The notes under the pieces are model-generated. The model ran no database searches, was not told the origin of the DNA, and saw nothing but the letters and a program-made list of their open reading frames with translations. DNA of 64,000 nt. Origin: Hybos culiciformis. Its lineage: Eukaryota > Arthropoda > Insecta > Diptera > Hybotidae. Of this stretch, positions 49,801 to 60,596 are shown in pieces. Positions within the stretch are counted from its first letter, which is position 1. Every line of letters begins with the position of its first letter. Location of the stretch: NCBI GenBank assembly GCA_964007475.1, contig OZ023275.1, positions 21,493,829 through 21,557,828 of the forward strand. The letters are read 5' to 3'. The position numbers and the translations under genes were made by a program.

Positions 49801-52422
49801 AAAGGGGAATCCGGGTTTAATAGTTGATGTTGGTGGATTTTTAGAAATTGTAAGCGATGATTTTGAAGAATTAAAAAATGAAAAACGTAATCAATTAATT
49901 TTGAATAGAATTGAACAAACTAATGAAGATTATATTAAAGAATTAAAAATGAAAGTTGAAGAAGGTTTTAATTATGTGGAAAAAAGAATAAAACCAGAAG
50001 TGGAAAAGAATCGCAGAGAATTGATACAAAAATTCAAAGTTGATTTTGATCGAGAAGTCACAACTTACATAGACAAAGCAGAAGAAGAGAAAAAAGAACT
50101 TCAAAATAAATTATTAGGAGCTATATTTGGTTCTATTTTAAGTTTTATTGGAATGGGTATGTTCTGTTTTTTATTTCAATTTCAAATTTATATGTACATA
50201 AAACATAATATTAATATTCTAAAGTAAACCAAATTTTGGCTAGTATATAATGCATAAAACTAGCATGAGCAACTCGATTATGAGCAACTAGTATCTAGTT
50301 TGAAATCTAGCTTTTAAAATTTAAGTAGATAAAAGCTAGGGATTCTAAATCAAATTCATATCTGTATCTTTATAAAAATAAAAAAAAAGTATAAAATAAT
50401 GTCGTTAATCTTCAGCAGTCGTTAGGTTGAGAAAATTTCTAAAATAGGCTATAGGAAAGACATTTTATAAATATTTTAACTCCAAACGGCCAAAGTAATT
50501 GAAATCAACGAATTCAATTTTTTTTTACTATTCCAAAAATTTATTTTACATTGTCATAATAAAAAATTTTCTTTTAAGGTTTTCACAAAAGTTCTACAAA
50601 AAATTACACAAATTGTTGTTAGGCTTTTATTTTAAAACTGAAGTGTAATCTAAGTCAATCTAATCAAAAAAATTTAAAACACATAATTTTCGGATATTTT
50701 TTCTTTTAGTTCAATGCTTTTTTCTTTTATATAATATTGATTAACTTTATTACAGCATTATCCTGTTTTGGTGGGCCTATTGGAATGGCAGTTGGTGGTG
50801 TTATTTCTGGTATAGGTGGTCTTGTTACTGGCTTATCAACTAGTAATTTACCTAGTTCGAAAAATTACGGATCGAACTTAGATGCTGCTAAAGGTTTTGT
50901 TTCAGAAACAAACAGAAAGACAATTACCGATCTAAATGAGCGTGTTAGACTTTTAGAAGAAGCCGATACTCCCGAAATCGATACTGAATTCATAAGTACT
51001 GTTAAAGCAGAAATACAAGAATTGAATTTTACAAAGGCTGATAATTATCTTAATAAAAAAACTGAAAAGTTGTTAAAGAATAAAAGCTTGAGCGGATTTC
51101 AGCTAAAAAAAATTAATCTTTCTAAAGGAATTGGATTTGCAGGAGATGCAGTAAGTGAAATCGCAAGTTCTTATAATTCAATATCTGTAGTAACTGATGC
51201 AATGGAAGCAAAGGATCTGGAAATACAACAATTGAATTCATTAAAGAATACCGTTCGTGATTCATTCGTACCATTTTTGCAACAAGCTACCGCAAACTTG
51301 GTTAATGGTATTGACAAACTAAAAACTCAGAGTAAAATATCGTTATTAGTTAAATCTTTTGAAATAAAGGACAGTTTAAATGATCTTCAAGACAAAATTA
51401 AATCATTAACTGCTAATTTTAAAATGCAGGGTGATGTAATCGAATTGGCTGGAAAGCTACAGAGAGGAATAGAGTTAATTATAATAATATTCGATCAAAT
51501 TCAAAGTTATGAAGAACAAATGCGTTCTTCAAAAACTGTGGGTGATATGTTTAGTGCCCAATACACAGAACATGCTTATAGTAATATGGAACTTCAAATG
51601 AAGTATAGACAAATACGTTGGATGGTTCAGGCCAACATAGTAATTGACGAATACAACGAAGCTTTCAATGCCATGAAGCAAATTACTTTTCCGTTTTTCG
51701 AAAATTATGTAACTAGTAACCACGATGACTATATTCCAGATAATTTTAATGAAACATTCGATTTATTGGGATATAAAATTAAGAATTTCAGGCATGAGTT
51801 TAACAAAATAAAAATGACATCTGGAGATGTAGTTCAAATGAAGCAATTTTATTATGATACGACCCAAAATGATAAACCATTTTATCAATGGAACATTGAA
51901 ACGAATCCAGACACACTTTTAGGACTGTTTAGTGGAGAGGAAGTTATATTGGAACCACATGTTTCGAGTTTTCCTTATAATGCAGTCAAATTTAGAACTT
52001 TTTCTTTTAATTTATTCCATACTAATGGCGAAAGGAGAAAGGTATTAAATCGTATATTAAATTTTTTCAAAATAAAAATGACCTACATGGGTGACGGATA
52101 TTATAAATGTAAAAATGAAATATTTATTATACCAACAAAAGTACTTATAATGACTGAATCTTTTAAACGAAGAAACCAAAGACCTGTTTCCATTGACTCA
52201 ATAAAAGATATGTTGGAAGGTTTACCAGCTATGCTAAGTCCATTCGCTACTTGGAAACTTCAACTATTACCTCTGAATTCTATTAACAAAACGACTGAGT
52301 TAATTAAATTTTACAGAACTGATGCAAGGCAGTTAAGTCTTGTTCTAGAAGGAACTGGATCTTATGTAGAGGAGTGTCCTCCAAATTTGAATAAATTTTA
52401 TAAATCTTCTGAATATGATTAA
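46837..52422 (+). CDS. Unrecognised large secreted protein, pore-former-like architecture, copy 1
   Basis: Three exons join in phase 1: 46837-48244 (donor GTAAGA), 49212-50156 (acceptor TTTTACAG, donor GTATGT) and 50756-52422 (acceptor ATTACAG). Together they are 4,020 nt, 1,339 residues plus TAA. Residues 1-22 are a signal peptide ending in Cys. About 23-115 is a small Tyr/Asp-rich, probably beta domain bounded by cysteines. About 130-768 is mostly helical, acidic and Lys-rich, ending in a charged coiled coil (VEKNRRELIQKF). About 769-811 is one Gly/Ile/Leu hydrophobic hairpin spanning the exon 2-3 junction. The rest is more coiled coil and a C-terminal part with beta-like strands and a late Cys. 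A lone hydrophobic hairpin between long amphipathic helices recalls alpha-helical pore-forming proteins, but I recognise no family and function is inference. If intron 1 is retained, exon 1 reads on to a TGA at 48313-48315 (492 residues). Gene copy 2 lies 8.2 kb downstream. Confidence 0.75.
48342..48527 (-). CDS. Possible small secreted peptide, antisense within intron 1
   Basis: An ATG-started frame of 61 codons on the minus strand, wholly inside intron 1 of the large gene. Residues 1-25 are a classic signal sequence: MKFLKKD, then a LLVLVLVITL core and a cleavage-like VPVA. The mature part is ~35 residues, basic and cysteine-free. A TTTTTTTTTTCAG inside the frame could also act as an acceptor. 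In gene copy 2 the signal-peptide half is lost and a ~16-bp deletion shifts the frame, so only copy 1 could be functional. No family recognised; it may be chance. Confidence 0.35.
   Translation of the reverse strand: MKFLKKDTLLVLVLVITLNLVPVANFPTSFFFQNAYPEGRMTHFVRKEVRDGHSRYDITVY
48647..49096 (+). mobile_element. Helitron-like insertion in intron 1
   Basis: The segment starts TCTTCTTCTTCTAATAAATA after an A and ends CGAGCGAAGCCGGGTATATCGACTAG before a T (split here: hairpin ACCGAGCGAAGCCGGGT, then ATATCGACTAG). Helitrons insert between A and T, begin TC and end CTRR after a small hairpin. The interior phrase CTGGACCGATTTGGCTGAAA is common in insect Helitron-type repeats. Gene copy 2 has related intron sequence near 63660-63720 without it. 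It is non-autonomous and adds ~450 bp to the intron. Confidence 0.65.
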
Positions 52423-53988
52423 AGAAAGACAGTTTTTACTTATGTAATTAAAATAAGCGTCAGACTTATTATGGAGAAATCGTCATAATTATATCCTTAA
52501 ATTAAATATTTATGATTAACATTTTTTTTTATAAAAAATTATTTAAAATTGTAAAAATTTCTAAAAATGTGAACTCGCAAAATATGCGTAGATATCCTTA
52601 GAAATGAATATTGATATCATTATTAGCTTAACTGGTTTTAAAGAAATAAATTGAAAGTGTTCAATTTAAAAATTTTATTTTATTATTCAATATTAATAGT
52701 AGATTACAACACATGTTAAGAAAATTTGTTATTACAACGAGTTGGGTATACACAAAAACACATAGACATGAGTCAATACTTATTCACGAGACCGTTAGGT
52801 CGAGTGATATAATATTGACAAGTGTCTATCTGTTTTTGTGTATTTACACAACGAGCTGTATAACAAATTTTATTAACATGTTTTGTATACTGTTTTAATG
52901 TGCATGTGAGAGGTAGTTGTAATCAATACATTTGCAATGCAAAAAATAAACAAAAGTTAAAAATGAAGAAAGTAAATAAAATTTACTTAATACGGAGAAT
53001 GTAAATAAAATTAACTTAATTAAATAATTACATGTGTATTGACGCATGTAATATGCCATTTACCGAGCGATTGAAAATACAACTTACCGATCACATGCAC
53101 ATTAAATTTTATAACTGAATGAATTTTTTTTATCATTTCACATTGATATGGTTAATTTAGTTACAATTCTAGTTAATCAAAAATATTTTAAATGTACGTT
53201 AAATAAATAAATATAAACAAAAAAAAATAAATTTGAACATTTCAAATAAGGAAAATCTTTTTCAAAAATTTATTTTTGCTTTTGTCTTCTTGCTATAAAA
53301 GTATACCATAAGCGTAATGAAAACATCAAAATAAGAAATAAGGCCTAATTCGTTGATTTTATGAATCAGGCTCTATTTCTCATCTCAATATGAAATAAAA
53401 CCTAATAAGCTTTTAAAAAATTAAGGAAATAAGTAAATTTTGGATCCTTAACTTTAATTTTTACTTATTTATTTTTCATTAAACTTCAACTATACTTTAT
53501 GCAGAGTTTTTTTTATTCCCTTTTAAGATCTAAAAAAAATAATTGCAATTTCTATAAAAATTTTAAAAATAATTTCAGTCTTTATTTTTGTAAAAAGTTG
53601 AGGTTAATAAGACCTAATTTTTATCCGTGTTAAAAAATAAGTATATACCAAAAAAATAATTTGACAATGTATGTTACATTTACAAACCGATTGTCGAAAA
53701 TATTCGATATTTTAGTTTTACTTATTTATTTTTCATTCAACTCCGACTTCGACTTCATAGCGTAATTTATGTAAAAAAATTAAAAAAAAATTTCAGTACA
53801 AAAAACAATTTTCGCTAAAAATATTATTTGAGAAATATGTATAACAGAATAAAATAGGTCTATTAATTTCACATTATCTGAATTAATCTTTTTTTTTTAC
53901 TTAAATTTTAAACTATTCTTCTACAACAGTCCGCCCCGCAGCCCATTTTCTACACACTCACGAGAAATTAGGAATTAAAAAATTGGAA
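52423..53988. repeat. Gene-free stretch with nested palindromes
   Basis: 52711-52785 pairs with 52810-52883 (GAAAATTTGTTATTACAACG against CGAGCTGTATAACAAATTTT, and ACACATAGACA against TGTCTATCTGT). An outer pair, TTAATGTGCATGTGA (~52896) against TCACATGCACATTAA (~53091), encloses it on one side. No target duplication can be set. The rest, to 53988, is AT-rich with no gene. Confidence 0.6.
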
Positions 53989-54303
53989 ATGACGAAAGAT
54001 TCATCAAATTCCGCGCCAAAGAGATCGAAAGGTATTTTTCCCTCTCGATTCACAATTAATATTGAAAATTTGCCAAATGAATTACAAATGGAAATCATAG
54101 GAACAATTGAGATTATTGAATTTTATAAAAAATTCGTAAATTCAGATAAATTTGCGATGATTAGAAACACATTCATACAAAATTGTATCTTTATTTTGCA
54201 CAAGATTTTGTCTTCGAAAAACAAAACCAAAACATATAGAAGCATTTTAACAGATATTAACTGCTACAAATATAGTAGTAAATATTACAGATATAATGAA
54301 TAA
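53989..54303 (+). CDS. Hypothetical short protein
   Basis: An ATG-started frame of 104 codons with a Lys/Ser-rich start (MTKDSSNSAPKRSKG), then FTINIENLPNELQMEIIG and a helical stretch rich in Ile, Phe and Lys. There is no signal peptide and no known motif beyond a faint F-box-like 'LPNELQMEII'. It is not near a splice site I can define and has no duplicate in the window. It could be a fragment of a repeat-encoded or captured gene. Confidence 0.3.
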   Translation: MTKDSSNSAPKRSKGIFPSRFTINIENLPNELQMEIIGTIEIIEFYKKFVNSDKFAMIRNTFIQNCIFILHKILSSKNKTKTYRSILTDINCYKYSSKYYRYNE

Positions 54304-55639
54304 GCTACAATTCAACAAATAAATTGCATTGAAAAAAAATTATGTATATTTTTTTCTTTTAATGATTAATTAGTAATAGCATTTCGCGGCTCATTGATCA
54401 ACCCGAGTTGTAAAAATAGCCCGATTATAAAAAATGGTTGCACGGGACTGTTATACAATATTTAATTTTTTTGAACTAATTTTATATTTTTTTACTAATT
54501 AGAGTAAATCAATTAAAAAAACTAATTAATTAAATGTGAAAACATAGCTTTCACATAGCTTTTTAGGGAACTACTCACTATTAAAAAAAGTTCTTCTGGC
54601 ATCACTGATCGAAGCCCATTGGTGTAAGGTTAGGCTACATTGAGTCCCACAAATGCCCGCATCATTGGTGTCCGGCAAGTCGTTCTGAGCTATCATTCCT
54701 GAAAAAAAATCTCAAGATAGATGTTGCCCCTTGGAGATCGAAATTTTGCGTCATCCACTAGTTGAACTATATACCTAACCTACATATAGCAAAAAATATC
54801 CGCCTCACCATATAAAAATAAAAGTACTGATTTATTTATATAATGCACTTAAAAAAAATATTATTTTTTCTAAAGAACTATATTTCTGATTTTCTTATGG
54901 TTTTGAACTAGAACATCAACATTTTTCCACGATAAGATTTGTGCGAATGGAAATTGATGGAATCGCCTGAAACTTTGACAAAATCTGGTTGAAAATTAAT
55001 CAAAATTAAGTTTAATAAGATTTATTTGTTTTAATCAAGTAAATATTTTCCTGTTTGCGTAAAAATTTTGGATACGATTAATGTACGCACAGTTGAATTT
55101 TGTGCAACATTTTAGTTAATGTAAAATTATGACTGAGCTTACGATAACATTGCACCGTAAATTCAGTTATGAGTTATGATTTTACATAAATCCCTAAATA
55201 TCATTACCAAGTAATACTTTCACTTCATTGACACATAATTTCAGTGCGGATGTAATACAATAATTGAACGCAAATACTTTCACAACTGGGAAAATACTTA
55301 GTTCATTAAAGAAGAAATTGCATTAATGTTGGATTACATTTCAATTTTCCAACGTAAGTAGTATATTGAATCAAAGATAAATTTCATTCTTATGAAAGAC
55401 TGAAGAATGCTGTTTCAAAAATCACTTGTTTTAATACAAATTTTACGAAACTTCGCAAATGTTTAATGAAACCATATTTCCAGTCTCTAATTTTTTAATA
55501 GAAAATTGCTAAAAATACTAAATGTACGAAACTACGCAAATGTTTAATGAAAACATATTCTCATTTTTTAAATTTTTAATGGAAAAATAACAAAAAAATT
55601 AAAACAAAAAATAAATCGAAAGAATAAGAAATAGATATA
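54304..55639. other. Gene-free stretch
   Basis: No gene or bounded repeat seen. The part at 54590-54740 is less AT-rich without a usable frame. Confidence 0.5.
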
Positions 55640-56251
55640 TCTTAAAATATATCTTATTATGCAATATATGTTTGAAGATTAGTCTGATTTCAGTATTCCA
55701 CATAAGATTCCGCTGTATGGAACTTATTGTTTTATTTCAAGATTATATTTGATTCGAATTTTAAGGCTAAAGATTTTTTTGCTTAATGTTTTCAAATTAT
55801 AAATTATAAATTAATTATTACTAAATTTAATTTTTTTATTAAGTTCGCAAATAATTTAACAATATATTTTTATTTGTTTTAAAATTTTAAACTCACAGAT
55901 GTGTTTATTGGCAAAACAGTATGAAGCAATTGTATTCAAGTGTTTTTTGAATTTGAAGATATACTCAAGGTTAAAGTGTTAGACATATACAGAATAATGA
56001 TAAACAAATATAAATTTTCTTTGTGCTAATTTTTTTTATAGATTTGGAAGGATCTAATTATGTAACAAATTTAAATTTAAAAAAATAATAAAAAATTATT
56101 ACCTGAACCTATAGCATAGAAATACAATAAATTTGAATAAAATTTAACAAAAAAGAAACATTTGAAAAAAGGAAAAAGCTATAAGCATTGTGTAAAACTG
56201 AAAATATCAAATTTGAAACTTAATCACAAAATATAAGTATTTCAAATCTTA
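55640..56251. repeat. Flank repeat, inverted copy of 43738-44325
   Basis: Complementary to the flank of gene copy 1 over ~600 bp with many small differences. It is followed by a direct-orientation duplicate from about 56405, so a short inversion separates the two arrangements. Confidence 0.8.
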
Positions 56252-56404
56252 AATTAAATGTGAGAAGTTTTATGACAAATATAAAGCCTGCAAAACTAGT
56301 TGAGCAAATAGATTCATTTCTACATAAAATAAAATTATATACTCTCATGCCTCACATACCTAGTGATTTGGTAACTATATTAAAAAAAATATATATATAC
56401 TTAA

Positions 56405-58174
56405 CACAAAGACAAAAAAAACCACAGAAAGTGCCAACGATGACACTACGATACTAAGCAGAAAAAATGTACACACTAAAAAATAAAAAATATAAACTAA
56501 TATATTTCTAAAAACATATTATGTACTCTAAAACTGAATGCTCTGTTGGATACGTGAGTTCTGTACAATGATAAAATATTTGCGTCGCATTTTAGATACA
56601 CATAATCACACAGATCATCTCTTATAATAAAATATTAATCTAAAATAACTTAAAATATAAGTAAATAGTAACATTAAAAATTAATTAAACATATGTATAT
56701 TTACTTAAATTTTTATATAAAAAGGTAAAACAGAAAGTTTTAATTTCAAAGTCAAAGTTAAGCTTGTACTTTATATAAGTAAGCTCTAAAAATTTATCTG
56801 AATTATACATATCGAATTTACAAAAAACTAAACTACTTAAAGGAGAAATAAAAAATTAAGGTAATTCAAAGTTAAACGTAACTACTTGCTAAAATTGTTT
56901 ATTTTAATCTTTATCTGTCTCCTCAGAACTCAGAACTTAATATCATTTATATGCTAATTAAACGAGGAAATTAAAAATAATAAAAAATTACATTGTTCCA
57001 CCAAAAATTCATTTAAATTGAATATATAACTTATGCTGGTAATAAAACGCGAAATTCGGCACCTTGTTAGCCAGTCCAAATTCTTGAACAATCGAACCAA
57101 TGCAGACCCTAGTCCGAATCGTTCCATTCACCTTTTTTTAAGTTCAACCAATCGACGTCAGTTAATTTCATCGGAATGCATTAAAACCATATACGGTACA
57201 CAAATATGACAAATTTTATTAAATCCAGACACTAGTACGAGTCCTTAGGTTGTAACAATATTTTCAAGTTTCTCGAATGGACACGTATACTAATTTTCGT
57301 TAGAATCTTTTTAAACTTTCATAAAATTTCAAAATTATGAAAATTTTGTACGAAAATAATTTAAAATTTAGACACTTGCCTGGATGAGAATCTATAACTC
57401 CGAAATGATAGAATCCCAACTTGGACGAAGTAAAAGTCAACGAGATTACCCATGGATTGACAGAATAAAATGGATTAGCTGACTCAAAAGTGGCGGACAT
57501 TTCATGTAGTCCTTTTTTTAATTTTTGGTCTAAAAATTAAAAAAACGAACTATATGCTGTATGTTTTCATTAAATTTCGCCCGTCCGCCACTTAATTGCT
57601 TCAATCAGCCATAATCGATTTTTTGCTGTCATGCCAAAACATGCGTAATCTCCTTAATTTTCACCTCGTCTACAAGTTGAAATTCTATCAATTGGGTTTT
57701 CGCTGTAAGGGGCTCTCAACGGCGCATTGACATAACTCATTTACACTCATCTCATCCGTCGATTTTCGATGAGTTATAACCATTTTAATTCATTCAAAAA
57801 TGGTCAATGCACATAAGTCATCAATCGGTGATAAGTTATGTGCTTGTAACTTACAGGCCAATTTTTCGGATGACTTAAAACCTTTTCAAAACACATATCT
57901 CATCCCCAAAATCATGAACGAATATTATCGCCATCGTCCCATATTTTTTTATCGCTCGCTTCGAATCTAAATTCTAATTTGTGACAAACACTTCGATACT
58001 TATCTCATTGGCCGATTTAAGATAAGTTATATCCTATTTAATTTATCCGAAAACCCGATGAGTTATGTCCTTTTCAAAACACCCAATTCATTCTTTTCAA
58101 CAACGAAAAATTTCAATTTTCAAATATATAATTTTGGGTACAGGATTAAAACTCCTTTTTTTTCACCTAACCTA
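56405..58174. repeat. Duplicated 5' flank of gene copy 2, distal part
   Basis: Homologous to 44790-46400, including the promoter-distal hairpin (57380-57712). The flank is interrupted at 58173-58174 by the 2-kb foldback element and resumes at 60180 with GGCTAATCCAGCAACGGC, matching 46413 onward. Confidence 0.8.
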
Positions 58175-59135
58175 CACTCTAGAAAATCGATAGTTTTGGT
58201 CGTAATTTACGTCGATTATCATGGTAATTTTTGATGTAATATTACCCTCGTTATTTAAGATTCAACTGATAAAGGCGTAAAAAAAATAAAAATCACAAAA
58301 AATAGTAAAATTGTACAAGTTGTGTATTTTTTACATTAAAAATAAGGGTAAATTTATTCGTTTTTGTTTAAAAAATTACTCTTTTTGTATAAATTTACCC
58401 TTGTTGGCTTAAAAATATGCACTGCTTGGTTTAAACTTAAAATTTTTGACTTAAAAATATAAGCTCCTTGGTGTAAGCTTACACTCCTTGGTTTAATTAT
58501 TTGAACTCTCTGTTGTTAACTTACATCCTGTGGCTTAATAATATGTGCTCTGATATAAATTTACATTATATGGTTTAAAAATATACACGCCGTTTTGTAA
58601 GCATACGCTTTGTTGCTTAACATTGTACACTCTTGGTCTAAATTTACACCTGTGGTTTAATAATGAAAACTCTCTGGTGTAAACTTAAACTCTGTGGTTT
58701 AATACTGTTGTAAACTTACATTCTATGGTTTAATGTATAGACCTTCCAGTGTAAACTTAAACTCTGTAGTTTAATGTGTACACTCCAGGTGTAAATTTAA
58801 ACTCTGGGATTTAAAAAAGTACATCAGAGTTGTAAGTTGTAGGCATATTGTAAATCGCCAACACACCACACAGAAAATGTGTATACCAAATTTATATTTT
58901 CTATTTTATATGGTTTTTAAATTTCAATACCGTGGCCTAGTGGTAGAAGGAAGAAATTAGAAAAAAATTTAAATAATAAAAGAAATTAAAAAAAAAAATA
59001 AAAAAAAAATTCAAAAAAAAAAAAAATTCAAAAAAAAAATAATTCAAAAAAAAAATTTAAAAAAAAAATTATAATAAAAAAATTCAGAAAGAGAAAAAAA
59101 AGAAATCCAAAAAATTTTTTATTTAATGTTTCTTA

Positions 59136-59205
59136 TGCGGTCTTCGGGATTCGAACCTGCGTCCTTAGCATTGTAATCCGCCAACGCTACCACTCAGCCA
59201 CGGTA
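59136..59205 (-). repeat. tRNA-like segment, better preserved copy
   Basis: On the minus strand there is an A box TGGCTGAGTGG, a D-arm GCT-GAGTGGT-AGC and a perfect B box GGTTCGAATCC. The 7-bp acceptor stem does not close, and no clean anticodon arm forms, so I do not call a functional tRNA. It looks like a tRNA-derived (SINE-like) module or internal Pol III promoter. An inverted partial copy (ataccgtggcctagtggtag) sits at 58927. Confidence 0.5.
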
Positions 59206-59500
59206 TTAATATTTAAAAATTTTTTACGTCTTTTTGGTGTAAATTTAAATTACAACCTTTTGGCGTAATTTTTTGTTTAATATTACGATTTTATGTTGAA
59301 ATTTTCTCTATTGGAAGTAATTTTGCGTTAATTTCGCGTAAAATTTGATGTAAAATTATTCTTTTCTAGAGTAATTTTACGTTACATCAAAATGCGTAAA
59401 TATTTTGTGTTACACATGCAGAGTAAATTTACCACGATTATCGATGGTAATAAATTGCCATCGATAATCGTGGTAATTTTACATCAAAAACTTTCTAGAG

Positions 59501-60167
59501 CATGGGTGCACAAGTTTTTTAAGTGACGAGCCAAATTAAAATAAAACTATTTTACTGCGGGCCACAAGGGAAAAAATTATTTTTTATTGTTTTTTATATG
59601 TACATATTAAATTTTACTTTTTTTTAATAATTTTGGAAATATTTGGAACTTATTGTGTTGTAGCCAGTCCGTTATACGTAGCTTGATTTTATTTATATTC
59701 ATAATTGTGAAGATTTGTTCACATATATACGTTGAACAAAACAAAGATGCGTAACGTCCCGCCGTATCATATAAATTTGGGTACTTGTCCTTATCCAAAC
59801 ATAGATAAAAAATTTTTTTGTCGCCGTCATTAAATTTTTGTTTTAATATTTCGCAGGATTGCAAGTATGTATATTAATTCCAATTGTAGATGAGGACTAG
59901 CTTCTTCTGGATTTATTGAAAAAGGATTCGAAAATACTTTAAAAACGAATTTATTTTTTTTAAAATCCTCGAATCATTTCTTAAAAATTTCTATTAATTT
60001 TCCAATCTTAATAGCATAAAGTCGACTATATATTTTATTTTTAATAAAACTGGCAATTTGGGAAATGAAAAGATTGACCTTTCTTCTTTTCAAAGTAATA
60101 AAAAATATGGTATGAGCTGCGGGCCGCAAAATGCATCATGAAGGGCCGCATGTTTTGTGCACCCATG
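59501..60167. mobile_element. 667-bp hAT deletion derivative
   Basis: Perfect 11-bp inverted ends CATGGGTGCAC / GTGCACCCATG, flanked by the 8-bp duplication TTCTAGAG (59493-59500, 60168-60175). The duplication fits the hAT target consensus nTnnnnAn. It used the right terminus of the older foldback element as target. It retains the 3' end of a transposase frame on the minus strand. Confidence 0.9.
59607..59864 (-). pseudogene. hAT transposase C-terminal (dimerisation) remnant
   Basis: The minus-strand frame contains YPNLYDTAGRYASLF and STYICEQIFTIMNINKIKLR. This is the C-terminal hAT dimerisation region, where 'S..+CE+.FS.MN.IK...R..L.' is conserved and typical of the GTF2IRD2/ZBED-like hAT group. 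The catalytic part and the zinc finger are missing, so it is an internal-deletion remnant and not active. Confidence 0.8.
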
Positions 60168-60596
60168 TTCTAGAGTGTATGGCTAATCCAGCAACGGCTT
60201 TTCCGCGTGTCCATGCGGGGCTTCAAGGATTAAAACCCGGTTTTTCGTAACTTAATCTATGAATACGCGATCAAAGGCCTTTTTGCGTGTACCTACGAAT
60301 AGATATTGTATGTGCTTTGAAAAGTATATAACCATATATATCGAGAAATTTTTTGATGAATTAAATTGGATTTAACTTATCGACCAATGAGATACAAATA
60401 AGAAGTGTTACAAATTAGAATTTTGATTCAAAGCGAGCCATAAAAGCGATAATGTGATAAAGTTTTTATTGGAACACGTACATTACATAAATGTTTGATA
60501 AAACTTTGACTTTTTAATTATTTTATACAAAATACTTATTCTCGATTTCTTACTTTCAGATTCCTCCAAATCCACAAAACAATTTGTATCGCAATC

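Larger units (their letters stand above)
58175..60177. mobile_element. Foldback element, CACTCTAGAAA family, inserted 5' of gene copy 2
   Basis: The empty site in gene copy 1 reads CCAAACCTATGGCTAATC (46402-46419); here the TA is duplicated (58173-58174, 60178-60179) around ends CACTCTAGAAAA and TTCTAGAGTG. The interior has a minisatellite of TGGTGTAAACTTACACTCT-type units (58380-58830), an inverted pair around a tRNA-like block (58924-58945 against 59183-59207), an (AAAAAATTC)n tract (58990-59100) and a later hAT insertion (59501-60167). It places ~2 kb of foldback DNA ~420 bp upstream of the gene copy 2 start. Confidence 0.85.

Noticed and set aside
59136..59205. A functional tRNA gene
   Set aside because: A and B boxes and a D-arm are present but the acceptor stem and anticodon arm do not form, and it lies in a mobile element.
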